Of a stretch of DNA of 5,685 nt, positions 1 to 5,622 are shown in pieces. A program made the position numbers and the translations under genes. Each line of letters opens with the position of its first letter. Within the stretch, counting starts at the first letter, position 1. This stretch comes from CAZEZY01 sp964516635 (GTDB lineage: Bacteria; Pseudomonadota; Gammaproteobacteria; Burkholderiales; Burkholderiaceae_C): NCBI GenBank assembly GCA_964516635.1, contig CAZEZY010000141.1, positions 1 to 5,685 of the forward strand, read 5' to 3'. The notes beneath the pieces are model-generated. The model was given only the letters and a program-made list of their open reading frames with translations. It was not told the DNA's origin and made no database searches.

Positions 1-15
1 CCATAGGAACCTTTC

Positions 16-327
16 ATGCAAGTCATTCGATCCCGTGATTTCACAGCCGAGCGTGCTTGGGGCGCCTTGAGTATTGCCAACATGAATGGCATCACGACTC
101 GCCTGCATTGGACCGACGAGCCCTACAAGTGGCACATCAATGACGGTCAGGAAGTTTTCGTCGTACTGGATGGGCGGGTTGAAATGCATTTTCGAGTCGG
201 CGGAAAGGAAGATTCGGTCACCCTCAATGTGGGGGACATCTTCTACGCATCGGTTGGCACCGAGCACGTTGCTCATCCGGTGGGTGCTGCTCGCATTCTC
301 GTCATTGAGTCTGAGGGTAGCGTCTGA
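16..327 (+). CDS. Small single-domain cupin protein
   Basis: A 103-residue protein made of one cupin beta-barrel. Cupin motif 1 is visible around residues 39-53 (WH40-I-N42-DGQE46, then G53). Motif 2 is around residues 73-87 (G73-D74, then H84 and H87). The usual HxH pair of motif 1 is HxN here, so a metal site would use H40, E46 and H84, perhaps with N42. The family comprises small cytoplasmic proteins of mostly unknown substrate, so no reaction can be assigned. The start is well supported: AGGAA at bases 5-9 lies 6 bases before the ATG, and the protein begins directly with a cupin-family N-terminus (MQVIRSRDF). The stop codon is 4 bases before the next start, so the two genes are probably co-transcribed. 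The length is normal for a stand-alone cupin. I am confident of the fold but not of the function. Confidence 0.93.
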   Translation: MQVIRSRDFTAERAWGALSIANMNGITTRLHWTDEPYKWHINDGQEVFVVLDGRVEMHFRVGGKEDSVTLNVGDIFYASVGTEHVAHPVGAARILVIESEGSV

Positions 328-331
328 CATC

Positions 332-700
332 ATGGGCACCGCCATTTTTCTGCTCGTCATTCACGGGTTGCTGATTCTTTTGCCACCCGTCGGCGTATGG
401 CGCTCTGTCTGGAGGCAAGCCCCTGGGCGGATGGCATGGTTCCAGCCCGCGCTGGCCTTGATCGGCCCCTTCATGGCCGCCTTTGCCTTCAGCGTTCTGC
501 TGTGGCTCCCGGCCTATGCCGGTCGATGCGGAGGCTGGCTAGGCGAGACCACCCCATGTCGTTTCGGACAATATGCGACTGAAACCATGTACTGGGCCGC
601 CATCAGCATGGCCATCCCTGCGATTCTCGGGATGCTCCTGGGTGTCGCTGTGCTGGTCTTTGGCTTGATCAGGCGCGACAAATCCCGCCCTCCCTCGTGA
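332..700 (+). CDS. Uncharacterised three-helix membrane protein with Cx9C loop
   Basis: A 122-residue integral membrane protein that I do not recognise. Three hydrophobic segments are seen at about residues 4-22, 37-59 and 86-113. The loop between helices 1 and 2 (residues 24-36) carries R24, R28 and R33, and the tail (114-122) carries R114, R115, K117 and R119. By the positive-inside rule both are cytoplasmic, so the loop at about 60-85 faces the periplasm. That loop holds C66 and C76, which could form a disulfide there. The gene starts 4 bases after the cupin stop and is probably translated with it. The nearest purine-rich stretch, GAGGG at 313-317, is 14 bases from this ATG, longer than ideal, so translational coupling to the cupin may matter. 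The frame stays open upstream inside the cupin gene; I chose the first ATG after the cupin because the hydrophobic helix begins there. Confidence 0.8.
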   Translation: MGTAIFLLVIHGLLILLPPVGVWRSVWRQAPGRMAWFQPALALIGPFMAAFAFSVLLWLPAYAGRCGGWLGETTPCRFGQYATETMYWAAISMAIPAILGMLLGVAVLVFGLIRRDKSRPPS

Positions 701-832
701 ACGGCCTGCCAAAACTCACTGCCGCGCCATGGTTGCGCGGTGCCAAAGATGCCCAACCCATCATGGCGCCGGGCCTGCGGGAAATGGCGCGAAACCCTGC
801 TCAATTCAGAGGTCAGGCATCGTGAGGGCAGT
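701..832. other. Intergenic gap with a hairpin, possible transcription break
   Basis: This 132-base gap separates the cupin/membrane-protein pair from the next gene. It holds a perfect 6-bp GC-only hairpin (722-740, listed separately). It also holds a strong ribosome binding site, GAGGG at 824-828, for the gene at 833. I see no convincing -35/-10 pair. An in-frame GTG at 740 would lengthen the next protein by 31 residues, but that extension is arginine-rich and ignores the good ribosome binding site, so I treat it as non-coding. Confidence 0.5.
722..740. repeat. Perfect 6-bp GC hairpin, 7-base loop
   Basis: CCGCGC at 722-727 is the exact reverse complement of GCGCGG at 735-740, with loop CATGGTT. 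It lies 21 bases after the stop of the membrane-protein gene. There is no T-run on either side, so it is not a classical Rho-independent terminator. It could still slow transcription or protect the 3' end of the upstream message. At this GC content a 6-bp match by chance is possible. Confidence 0.4.
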
Positions 833-1567
833 ATGTTTTCATTGACGGAAAAAGCGCTTTCGCAACAATCAAAACAACAGTTGAGTGCGACCGCAAGTTA
901 TCACGGCTCGTTGTTCAAGATGCGATTGCAACAGGTGATGAAAGCCACCGGGGTTTTTGCCGGATTGCTGTTTGTCATCGCTGGTGTCACGTTTTTGGGT
1001 TTCTGGTTCTTCGATGAGATGCCTGAATTGCAGAGGCTGTTCCCGATTTTTTTCTGGGCGTCGATCTTCATGTATGGTTTTGTCTTGATGGTGTCGCTTT
1101 GGGACAGTCGCTATTCGCACGAGTTTCGCTGCGAATCAAAGCGTTTAGCCCAGGCCGCCTTGCAGTATGGCAAGGAGAGCAAGGCATCGGTCACGTTCGA
1201 TGAGACAAGTTTCGCCTTGCCGCACGAGCACGGCGTTTTGTTCTTTGTTGACGATGGCCAGGGCGGTTCGGTTGTGTTGAACGTCTCGACCATTTCAGAC
1301 GATCCTTGCGAAGCACAAGCAAGAGCGGCGCGTATTTCGACCTGCTGGCAATTGGATTACGTCGCGGGAGGCATTCGGAAAGCCCGCTTCTCCGGAAAGA
1401 AGATGCCCATCCGCCTGATCGAAGGGTTGGATCAACACGACGCACTTTCGCCTGAACAGCTGTTGGAATGGATCGGATTGGCGAGCGATGCGCCTCTGTC
1501 GCGATCGCCCGTTCAGATTCAAGAAGCCGAACGGCGAGTTCGCGAGTTACTGGGAAGCAAAGTCTAA
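833..1567 (+). CDS. Uncharacterised two-helix membrane protein with soluble C-terminal domain
   Basis: A 244-residue protein of no family I can name. The N-terminal 38 residues are polar and rich in Q, S and K. Two hydrophobic helices follow at about residues 40-60 and 68-90, separated by a short acidic loop (DEMPE at 61-65). The remaining 154 residues form a soluble domain. The short acidic loop predicts that it lies outside and that both ends are in the cytoplasm. The C-terminal domain has alternating beta-like stretches, a region at about 160-200 with cysteines, and a charged helical end with many E and R residues. The start is set by GAGGG at 824-828, 4 bases before the ATG. Base composition is low for this genome (26 G/C in the 60 bases 841-900, by hand count), which may mark horizontal acquisition. 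No signal peptide or catalytic motif is evident. Confidence 0.82.
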   Translation: MFSLTEKALSQQSKQQLSATASYHGSLFKMRLQQVMKATGVFAGLLFVIAGVTFLGFWFFDEMPELQRLFPIFFWASIFMYGFVLMVSLWDSRYSHEFRCESKRLAQAALQYGKESKASVTFDETSFALPHEHGVLFFVDDGQGGSVVLNVSTISDDPCEAQARAARISTCWQLDYVAGGIRKARFSGKKMPIRLIEGLDQHDALSPEQLLEWIGLASDAPLSRSPVQIQEAERRVRELLGSKV

Positions 1568-1591
1568 ACCATCCATTGGGACACCTCAGCC

Positions 1592-1780
1592 ATGGCCAAT
1601 TTGAAGCAACCAGCCAGCACGAGTTCCATGATGCCGATCACTCTCGCCTGTACCCGATCCTGCTCGTCATTGCCTGGGTGCTTTCCATCGTTCTGGGTCA
1701 TGATCTGGGGGGGCGTTTTCGGCTCCCTCATTAACCATCGTCGCAACGCCTGCCTTGGGCCGCTGGTCGGTACGTGTTAA
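1592..1780 (+). pseudogene. Possible frameshifted small membrane-protein gene
   Basis: An ATG-initiated frame of 62 codons exists here, but its product looks unnatural: cysteine-, serine- and proline-rich in the middle. The neighbouring frame, over about 1660-1713, reads as a clean membrane helix (YPILLVIAWVLSIVLGHDLG). It then ends early at TAA 1732-1734. A run of seven G at 1707-1713 lies exactly where the two readings would join. With six G the helix would continue as GGVFGSLINHRRN and on to the TAA at 1778-1780. The helix frame has no ATG of its own. A complete protein would therefore need a second shift near 1640-1660, for instance from the ATG at 1628 or 1631. I read this as a decayed gene or a sequencing error. 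It could also be chance, and the ribosome binding site is poor. Confidence 0.25.
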
Positions 1781-1806
1781 ATTGTCGTCAACCAGACCAA
1801 GGCCAT

Positions 1807-1822
1807 CTGCCCCCGCGGGCAG
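1807..1822. repeat. Perfect 6-bp hairpin, 4-base loop
   Basis: CTGCCC at 1807-1812 pairs with GGGCAG at 1817-1822 around the loop CCGC. It is 26 bases after the last stop of the doubtful ORF and about 50 bases before the start of the 67-residue gene. No T-run follows, so a terminator role is not supported. A short leader structure or chance are both possible. Confidence 0.35.
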
Positions 1823-1874
1823 CTTGGCTCACATGTTGGAAGGCTGGTGCTGCATCAGGCGATCGGGGGACTGG

Positions 1875-2078
1875 ATGACCAAAGGCGAGCGGGTTTTTCT
1901 GGGTGCATTGGGCAGTGTCTTGCTGGGAGTCGGCGTCTTTGCGCTTGGCCAAGATCACTTGTCGAGCCTTTGGCGTCTGGGCGGCGGTTTCGTGTTGGTC
2001 GTGCTTGGCGGCAACTCGCTTCTTTCCGCCATCCGGGGCAAGCCATCGTGGCTGTCCCGCTTGGGTCCGTTGCCTTGA
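1875..2078 (+). CDS. Small two-helix membrane protein
   Basis: A 67-residue protein forming a helical hairpin in the membrane. The helices are at about residues 7-25 and 33-53, both rich in G, L and V, joined by a very short loop (QDHLSS). The N-terminus (K3, E5, R6) and the C-terminus (R54, K56, R62) are basic, so both ends should lie in the cytoplasm. Glycines are frequent in both helices (GALGSVLLGVG and LGGGFVLVVLGG), which suggests tight helix packing or oligomerisation. The start is supported by GGGGGA at 1865-1870, 4 bases before the ATG. I do not recognise a family, and the function is unknown. It stands 57 bases before the next membrane-protein gene and may share its message, unless the hairpin at 2093-2114 separates them. 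Confidence 0.72.
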   Translation: MTKGERVFLGALGSVLLGVGVFALGQDHLSSLWRLGGGFVLVVLGGNSLLSAIRGKPSWLSRLGPLP

Positions 2079-2092
2079 CAACCATGTTCCAA

Positions 2093-2114
2093 GGTCTGAC
2101 GATTCGCTCAGACC
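2093..2114. repeat. Perfect 7-bp inverted repeat between two membrane-protein genes
   Basis: GGTCTGA at 2093-2099 is exactly complementary to TCAGACC at 2108-2114, with an 8-base spacer. It begins 15 bases after the upstream stop and ends 22 bases before the downstream start. No T-run follows, so it is not a standard intrinsic terminator. It could be an operator, an mRNA stem that limits read-through, or a stem near the ribosome entry site of the next gene, which lacks a visible Shine-Dalgarno. Confidence 0.5.
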
Positions 2115-2135
2115 GATCAACGCCCCCCGATACCC

Positions 2136-2486
2136 ATGAACATGCTTTTCTTTTTGGTTCCATTGCTCATGATCGCGTGGGGAATTTACTGCCATGTGAA
2201 AGGCCATGTTTGGATTCGCTCACGAAAACCGCAATATCGTGAAGAGATCGGAGAGGTCTGGTATATCGGCATCAATGCCTTTTTCGTATTCGCCGGACTT
2301 TTCGTGATGGCGGTGGTCAATCAAATATCCTTCCAGCCGATCGGAAGTTATCTTCATTGGGTGTTTGAGAGCTGCGACGGCTTGGGGAAATCACAGTGCC
2401 GTGAACCCACTTTCTTCCTTCGTCTGATACCCGGCTATCTGGTGATTGCTGCGATACTCGCGTTGCTGCGGCCGAAACGAGATTGA
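2136..2486 (+). CDS. Uncharacterised three-helix membrane protein with Cx7C loop
   Basis: A 116-residue integral membrane protein of unknown family. Helices are at about residues 3-19, 44-65 and 95-111. The long loop between helices 1 and 2 is strongly basic in its first half (K22, R28, R30, K31, R35), and the tail ends RPKRD, so both should be cytoplasmic. The loop at about 66-94 is then periplasmic and contains C80 and C88, a likely disulfide pair; C19 sits at the end of helix 1. This layout closely matches the 122-residue protein at 332-700. No purine-rich ribosome binding site is visible before the ATG, where the upstream bases are C-rich. The ATG at 2142 is an alternative start only two codons in. 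Hand count of 2281-2340 gives 29 G/C in 60, below the level of the repair genes downstream. Confidence 0.82.
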   Translation: MNMLFFLVPLLMIAWGIYCHVKGHVWIRSRKPQYREEIGEVWYIGINAFFVFAGLFVMAVVNQISFQPIGSYLHWVFESCDGLGKSQCREPTFFLRLIPGYLVIAAILALLRPKRD

Positions 2487-2496
2487 TTTTCCCGTG

Positions 2497-2549
2497 CCTG
2501 CCAACCAGTCTGTCGTTCCATTGTGGGCAAACCTTTTCTAATTGGCAGG
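2497..2549. repeat. Perfect 8-bp inverted repeat with 37-base spacer
   Basis: CCTGCCAA at 2497-2504 is the exact reverse complement of TTGGCAGG at 2542-2549. The left arm starts 11 bases after the stop of the three-helix protein. The spacer is long, so a simple terminator hairpin is unlikely, although a few T residues occur in the loop and before the left arm. It may be a paired protein-binding site or a remnant of an insertion boundary. It lies at the change from lower- to higher-GC sequence. Confidence 0.45.
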
Positions 2550-2554
2550 ACCAT

Positions 2555-2583
2555 TTGATTCAGAAAGTGAATTGAGGTACATT
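2555..2583 (+). promoter_or_regulatory. Possible sigma-70 promoter before the small basic protein
   Basis: TTGATT at 2555-2560 matches four of six -35 bases. TACATT at 2578-2583 matches four of six -10 bases, with a 17-base spacer. Transcription would start near 2590, leaving a leader of about 25 bases before the ATG at 2615. The stretch is locally AT-rich compared with its surroundings. It could drive the small gene and, by read-through, the exonuclease-ligase pair. Weak matches like these are common by chance. Confidence 0.3.
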
Positions 2584-2614
2584 TCAACGATAGCCCTCAA
2601 CACAGGAGCTGGAC

Positions 2615-2761
2615 ATGGCCAAAGGCGATCAGCGCAGCAACAAGATGACGAAAAAACCCAAGAAGGACACCAGTCCGCCGAAAGAGTTGTCGACGGCTTC
2701 AACCCGTCCGACGCCGCCGACCACGGCGGTGCTGCCCAAGGGCAAGATGAAGAACAAGTAG
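2615..2761 (+). CDS. Small lysine-rich conserved protein (MAKG type)
   Basis: A 48-residue protein. Its N-terminus (MAKGDQRSNKMTKKPKKD) resembles small hypothetical proteins that I recall from many proteobacteria, which begin MAKGQ-RSN and continue with KKPKK. No function is established for them as far as I know. The sequence is disordered in character: K and R throughout, a proline- and threonine-rich middle (residues 19-37), and a basic tail ending KGKMKNK. No hydrophobic segment or signal peptide is present. Such composition suits nucleic-acid or ribosome contact, but that is inference. The start is very well supported by AGGAG at 2604-2608, 6 bases from the ATG. A possible promoter lies just upstream. 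The exonuclease gene begins 69 bases after its stop with no clear terminator between. Confidence 0.78.
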   Translation: MAKGDQRSNKMTKKPKKDTSPPKELSTASTRPTPPTTAVLPKGKMKNK

Positions 2762-2830
2762 GCGTACCTGGCCCCTCTGCTTGGGTGACCGCGCCACGAG
2801 GTCAAGGCCTTTGCGGCACACTTGGCGCGC

Positions 2831-3886
2831 ATGGCGGTTGCGCATCCTGACCTCATCGTTGCCCGGCCCGAAGGCCTGTACTGCCCGCCTGGCGACTTTT
2901 ACATCGACCCCTGGCGGCCGGTGGAGCGCGCCGTCATCACCCATGGCCATTCGGACCACGCCCGCTGGGGGCACCGACACCACTTGGCGCACACCCTGAG
3001 TGAAGGCGTGCTGCGACAGCGCCTGGGCGCCGACATCGCCCTGCAGACGCTGGAGTACGGCGAGGTCATTGAACATCACGGCGTGCGCCTGTCATTGCAC
3101 CCGGCGGGGCATGTGCTGGGCTCGGCCCAGGTGCGCCTGGCGCATGGTGGTCGGGTCTGGGTGGTGTCGGGCGATTACAAGACCGAGCCCGATGGCACTT
3201 GCACGCCCTTCGAGCCGGTGCGCTGCGACACTTTCATCAGCGAAAGCACGTTTGGCTTGCCGGTGTACCGCTGGCCCACGCAGTCGGTGCTGTTCGCGCA
3301 GATCAACGACTGGTGGCAGCGCAACGCGGCGCAGGGGCGGGCGTCGGTGTTGTTGTGCTATGCCTTTGGCAAGGCGCAGCGGGTGCTGCACGGGGTGGAT
3401 TCGACCATCGGGCCGCTGGTCGTGCATGGCGCGGTGGAGCCCTTGAACACGGTGTACCGCGCTGCCGGGGTGGCACTGCCTCCCACGCTGCGCGCCACCG
3501 AAGTGGCCAAGGCCGACCTGTCGCGGGCGCTGGTGGTGGCACCGCCGTCGGCGCTGGGCAGCCCGTGGATGAAGCGCTTCGGACCCGATGCCATGGTGGC
3601 TTTTGCGAGCGGCTGGATGCAGGTGCGGGGCAACCGCCGCCGGCGTGGCGTGGATCAGGGTTTTGTGATGTCGGACCACGCCGACTGGCCCGGCCTGATG
3701 CGTGCCATCGGCGCCACCGGGGCCGAGCATGTGCGCGTGACCCACGGCAGCGTGCCGGTGCTGGTGCGCTGGTTGTGCGAGCAGGGGCTGGACGCGCAGG
3801 CCTTTCAGACCGAATATGGGGGTGATGACGCGGCCGATCGTGCCGATGCCGTGGTGGCCACCGCCACTGAGGGGCCTGCCCCGTGA
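2831..3886 (+). CDS. Ligase-associated DNA exonuclease (metallo-beta-lactamase fold)
   Basis: A 351-residue cytoplasmic nuclease of the metallo-beta-lactamase/beta-CASP superfamily, in the branch that travels with bacterial ATP-dependent DNA ligases (related to SNM1/Artemis-type and CPSF-type nucleases). The N-terminus reads like this branch (LIVARPEGLYCPPGDFYIDP). Metal ligands are visible: H38-G-H40-S-D42-H43, H93 in PAGHVLGSAQ, D114 in SGDYK, and H305 in THGS. S281-D282-H283 is a further conserved motif near the end. E137-S138-T139-F140-G141 matches the conserved stretch after the core. Residues from about 155 to 280 form the beta-CASP-like cap. It probably resects or cleans DNA ends before sealing. 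The stop overlaps the ligase start by 4 bp. The start is uncertain: TTG at 2822 is in frame three codons earlier, and neither has a well-placed ribosome binding site. All key residues are present, and length is normal. Confidence 0.93.
   Translation: MAVAHPDLIVARPEGLYCPPGDFYIDPWRPVERAVITHGHSDHARWGHRHHLAHTLSEGVLRQRLGADIALQTLEYGEVIEHHGVRLSLHPAGHVLGSAQVRLAHGGRVWVVSGDYKTEPDGTCTPFEPVRCDTFISESTFGLPVYRWPTQSVLFAQINDWWQRNAAQGRASVLLCYAFGKAQRVLHGVDSTIGPLVVHGAVEPLNTVYRAAGVALPPTLRATEVAKADLSRALVVAPPSALGSPWMKRFGPDAMVAFASGWMQVRGNRRRRGVDQGFVMSDHADWPGLMRAIGATGAEHVRVTHGSVPVLVRWLCEQGLDAQAFQTEYGGDDAADRADAVVATATEGPAP
3869..3874 (+). promoter_or_regulatory. Ribosome binding site that fixes the ligase GTG start
   Basis: GAGGGG lies inside the end of the exonuclease gene, 8 bases before the GTG at 3883. 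It supports GTG as the ligase start and indicates that the two genes are translated from one message. Confidence 0.65.
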
Positions 3887-5544
3887 AGCGATTTGCCGAG
3901 CTGTACCGCGAGCTGGACGCCAGTACCGCCACCCGCGACAAGCAGGCGGCTTTGCAGCGCTATGTGCATGAAGCCCCCGCCGAAGATGCGGCCTGGGCCG
4001 TGTACTTTCTGGCTGGTGGCAAACCTAGGCAGCTGGCGCCCACCCGCACCCTGCGCGAACGGGCTCAGGAGGCGGCAGGCCTGCCCGACTGGTTGTTCGA
4101 GGAAAGCTATCAGACGGTGGGCGACCTGGCGGAAACCCTGTCGTTGTTGCTACCGCCCGCCGTGCAGCCTGTCGAGCGCGGTCTGGCCGACTGGATGCTC
4201 AACCACCTCTTGCCGCTGCGGGGCTTGCCGCCCGAGCAGCAGGCAAATGCCCTGCGAGTGCAATGGGCCGAATTGCCTGACGATCAGCGTTTTGTGTATT
4301 TCAAGCTGATCACCGGCGGGTTCCGGGTGGGGGTGTCGAAGCTCCAGGTGACGCAGGCGCTGGCAGCGGTGGCGGGGCTGGACGCCAAGCGTGTGGCCCA
4401 GCGGCTGATGGGTTACACCGCCGTGGGTCAACAGCCCGGCGCTGCCGATTTTCTGGCGCTCATCGCCCCCGAGAACGTCCATGAACCACAGGCGCAGAGC
4501 GGCCAGCCCTACCCGTTTTTTCTGGCGCATCCATGGGCGGAGCCACTGGCCCGTTTTGATGAACTCTTGGGCCCACCCGACGACTGGCTGGTGGAGTGGA
4601 AGTGGGACGGCATTCGTGCCCAACTGGTGCGTCGGGCAGGTCAGACCTGGGTCTGGTCGCGTGGCGAAGAACTCGTCACCGAGCGCTTTCCTGAACTGGT
4701 GGCGCTGGGCGATGCCTTGCCCGATGGCACGGTGATCGATGGGGAAATCGTGGTGTGGCGCGAGCGCCGCCCCCAGCCCTTTGCCGAGCTGCAAAAGCGC
4801 ATCACCCGCAAGACGCTGGGGCCCAAGCTCTTGCGAGAGCTGCCGGTGGTCCTGCTGGGGTACGACCTGCTGGAACACGGCGGCCAGGACCTGCGCGATC
4901 AGCCCTTGCGCCAGCGGCGTGAGCGGCTGGATGCGCTGGTGACCGAGCAAGACCACCCGGTGTTGCGGGCCAGCCCTCAGGTGTTGGGCGCAACCTGGCA
5001 CGAGCTGGCCGCGCAGCGCGAGCAGGCCCGCGAGCGCGGTACCGAGGGCTTCATGCTCAAGCACCTCGACAGTCGTTACGGTGTGGGCCGCACCAAGGCC
5101 GATGGCACCTGGTGGAAATGGAAGATCGACCCCATGAGCGTGGACGCGGTGCTCATCTACGCCCAACGCGGCCACGGCCGCCGCGCCAGTGTCTACAGTG
5201 ATTACACCTTTGCGGTGTGGAATGCCCCGCCCGGCACCGAGGACCGCCAGCTCGTGCCCTTTGCCAAGGCCTATTCGGGCCTGACCGACGCCGAAATGGC
5301 CCAGGTGGACGCCATCATCCGCTCGACCACGCTGGAGAGCTTTGGTCCGGTGCGCAGCGTGCGGCCCACCCTGGTTTTCGAGGTGGGCTTTGAGGGCATC
5401 GCCCGCAGCCCGCGCCACAAGAGTGGCATCGCCGTGCGGTTTCCCCGCATGCTGCGCTGGCGGCAGGACAAGCCGGTGGACGAAGCGGACACGCTGCAGA
5501 CGCTGGCGGCGCTGCTGCCAGGGGGTCCTCGCGATGGCTCCTGA
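3883..5544 (+). CDS. ATP-dependent DNA ligase
   Basis: A 553-residue ligase that seals nicks in DNA using ATP, of the bacterial family paired with a metallo-beta-lactamase exonuclease. The N-terminal DNA-binding domain covers about residues 1-210, with the typical stretch YFKLITGGFRVGVSK near 139-153. The adenylylation domain follows: motif I is E-W-K240-W-D242-G243-I-R245, with K240 the lysine that carries AMP. Motif III is D286-G287-E288, motif IV is E388-G389-F-M-L-K393, and motif V is W411-K412-W-K414. The OB domain covers about 417-540. Motif VI is in S514-G-I-A-V-R519-F-P-R522. All are intact, so the enzyme should be active. Length is typical for the family. The GTG start overlaps the exonuclease stop as GTGA and has GAGGGG 8 bases upstream. 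The role is probably in DNA repair, since the essential replicative ligase of such bacteria is the NAD-dependent LigA. Distinct from LigD: there is no polymerase domain. Confidence 0.96.
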   Translation: MKRFAELYRELDASTATRDKQAALQRYVHEAPAEDAAWAVYFLAGGKPRQLAPTRTLRERAQEAAGLPDWLFEESYQTVGDLAETLSLLLPPAVQPVERGLADWMLNHLLPLRGLPPEQQANALRVQWAELPDDQRFVYFKLITGGFRVGVSKLQVTQALAAVAGLDAKRVAQRLMGYTAVGQQPGAADFLALIAPENVHEPQAQSGQPYPFFLAHPWAEPLARFDELLGPPDDWLVEWKWDGIRAQLVRRAGQTWVWSRGEELVTERFPELVALGDALPDGTVIDGEIVVWRERRPQPFAELQKRITRKTLGPKLLRELPVVLLGYDLLEHGGQDLRDQPLRQRRERLDALVTEQDHPVLRASPQVLGATWHELAAQREQARERGTEGFMLKHLDSRYGVGRTKADGTWWKWKIDPMSVDAVLIYAQRGHGRRASVYSDYTFAVWNAPPGTEDRQLVPFAKAYSGLTDAEMAQVDAIIRSTTLESFGPVRSVRPTLVFEVGFEGIARSPRHKSGIAVRFPRMLRWRQDKPVDEADTLQTLAALLPGGPRDGS

Positions 5545-5622
5545 TCAGGGTTTACCTGGGGATTATTTGCCCTGGCACGCCAGTGTGCGAAGCTGCTGAC
5601 ATCCCTACTTCAGGAGACCACC
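5545..5622. other. Gap between ligase and next gene
   Basis: This 78-base gap carries no clear terminator. CAGGG at 5546-5550 could pair with CCCTG at 5570-5574 across a 19-base loop, a weak structure without a T-run. A 21-codon frame runs from the ATG at 5534, inside the ligase end, to TGA 5597-5599. I do not regard it as a gene. Confidence 0.45.

Larger units (their letters stand above)
1568..1874. other. 307-base stretch without a secure gene
   Basis: Apart from the doubtful frameshifted reading at 1592-1780, this stretch contains a 6-bp hairpin at 1807-1822 and GGGGGA at 1865-1870, the ribosome binding site for the gene at 1875. I see no clear promoter. An upstream TTG at 1755, in frame with the 1875 gene, would add 40 residues of arginine- and proline-rich sequence without a ribosome binding site, and I reject it. 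Confidence 0.5.

Noticed and set aside
722..740. Hairpin as a Rho-independent terminator
   Set aside because: No T-run follows the stem on either strand, so only a general hairpin is claimed; the same holds for the stems at 1807-1822 and 2093-2114.
740..832. GTG start that would extend the 244-residue protein by 31 residues
   Set aside because: The extension is arginine- and tryptophan-rich with no ribosome binding site, while GAGGG is well placed before the ATG at 833.
1788..2207. Minus-strand open frame of 139 codons
   Set aside because: It overlaps two membrane-protein genes on the + strand that have coherent helices; its own product is charged and repetitive without a family, and I see no ribosome binding site.
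2542..2850. Plus-strand open frame of 102 codons overlapping the small lysine-rich gene
   Set aside because: Its product is Q-, G- and H-rich and resembles an out-of-frame reading; the 2615-2761 frame has the good ribosome binding site and a familiar N-terminus.
3199..3825. Second plus-strand frame of 208 codons within the exonuclease gene
   Set aside because: It is a shifted frame over a complete metallo-beta-lactamase-fold gene; the product is alanine-, glycine- and arginine-rich with no domain.
3303..3941. Minus-strand open frame of 212 codons, and others at 3092-3745
   Set aside because: Antisense to the well-supported exonuclease gene; the products are rich in R, P and A with no recognisable domain.
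4150..5418. Long open frame of 422 codons on the minus strand
   Set aside because: It lies wholly inside the ligase gene, whose motifs are intact. Its product is low-complexity in H, G, A and Q, as expected for the antisense of a GC-rich gene.
5534..5599. 21-codon frame overlapping the ligase end, as a possible start of the ligase-associated helicase
   Set aside because: It stops at TGA 5597-5599, has no matching helicase motif, and is too short to judge.
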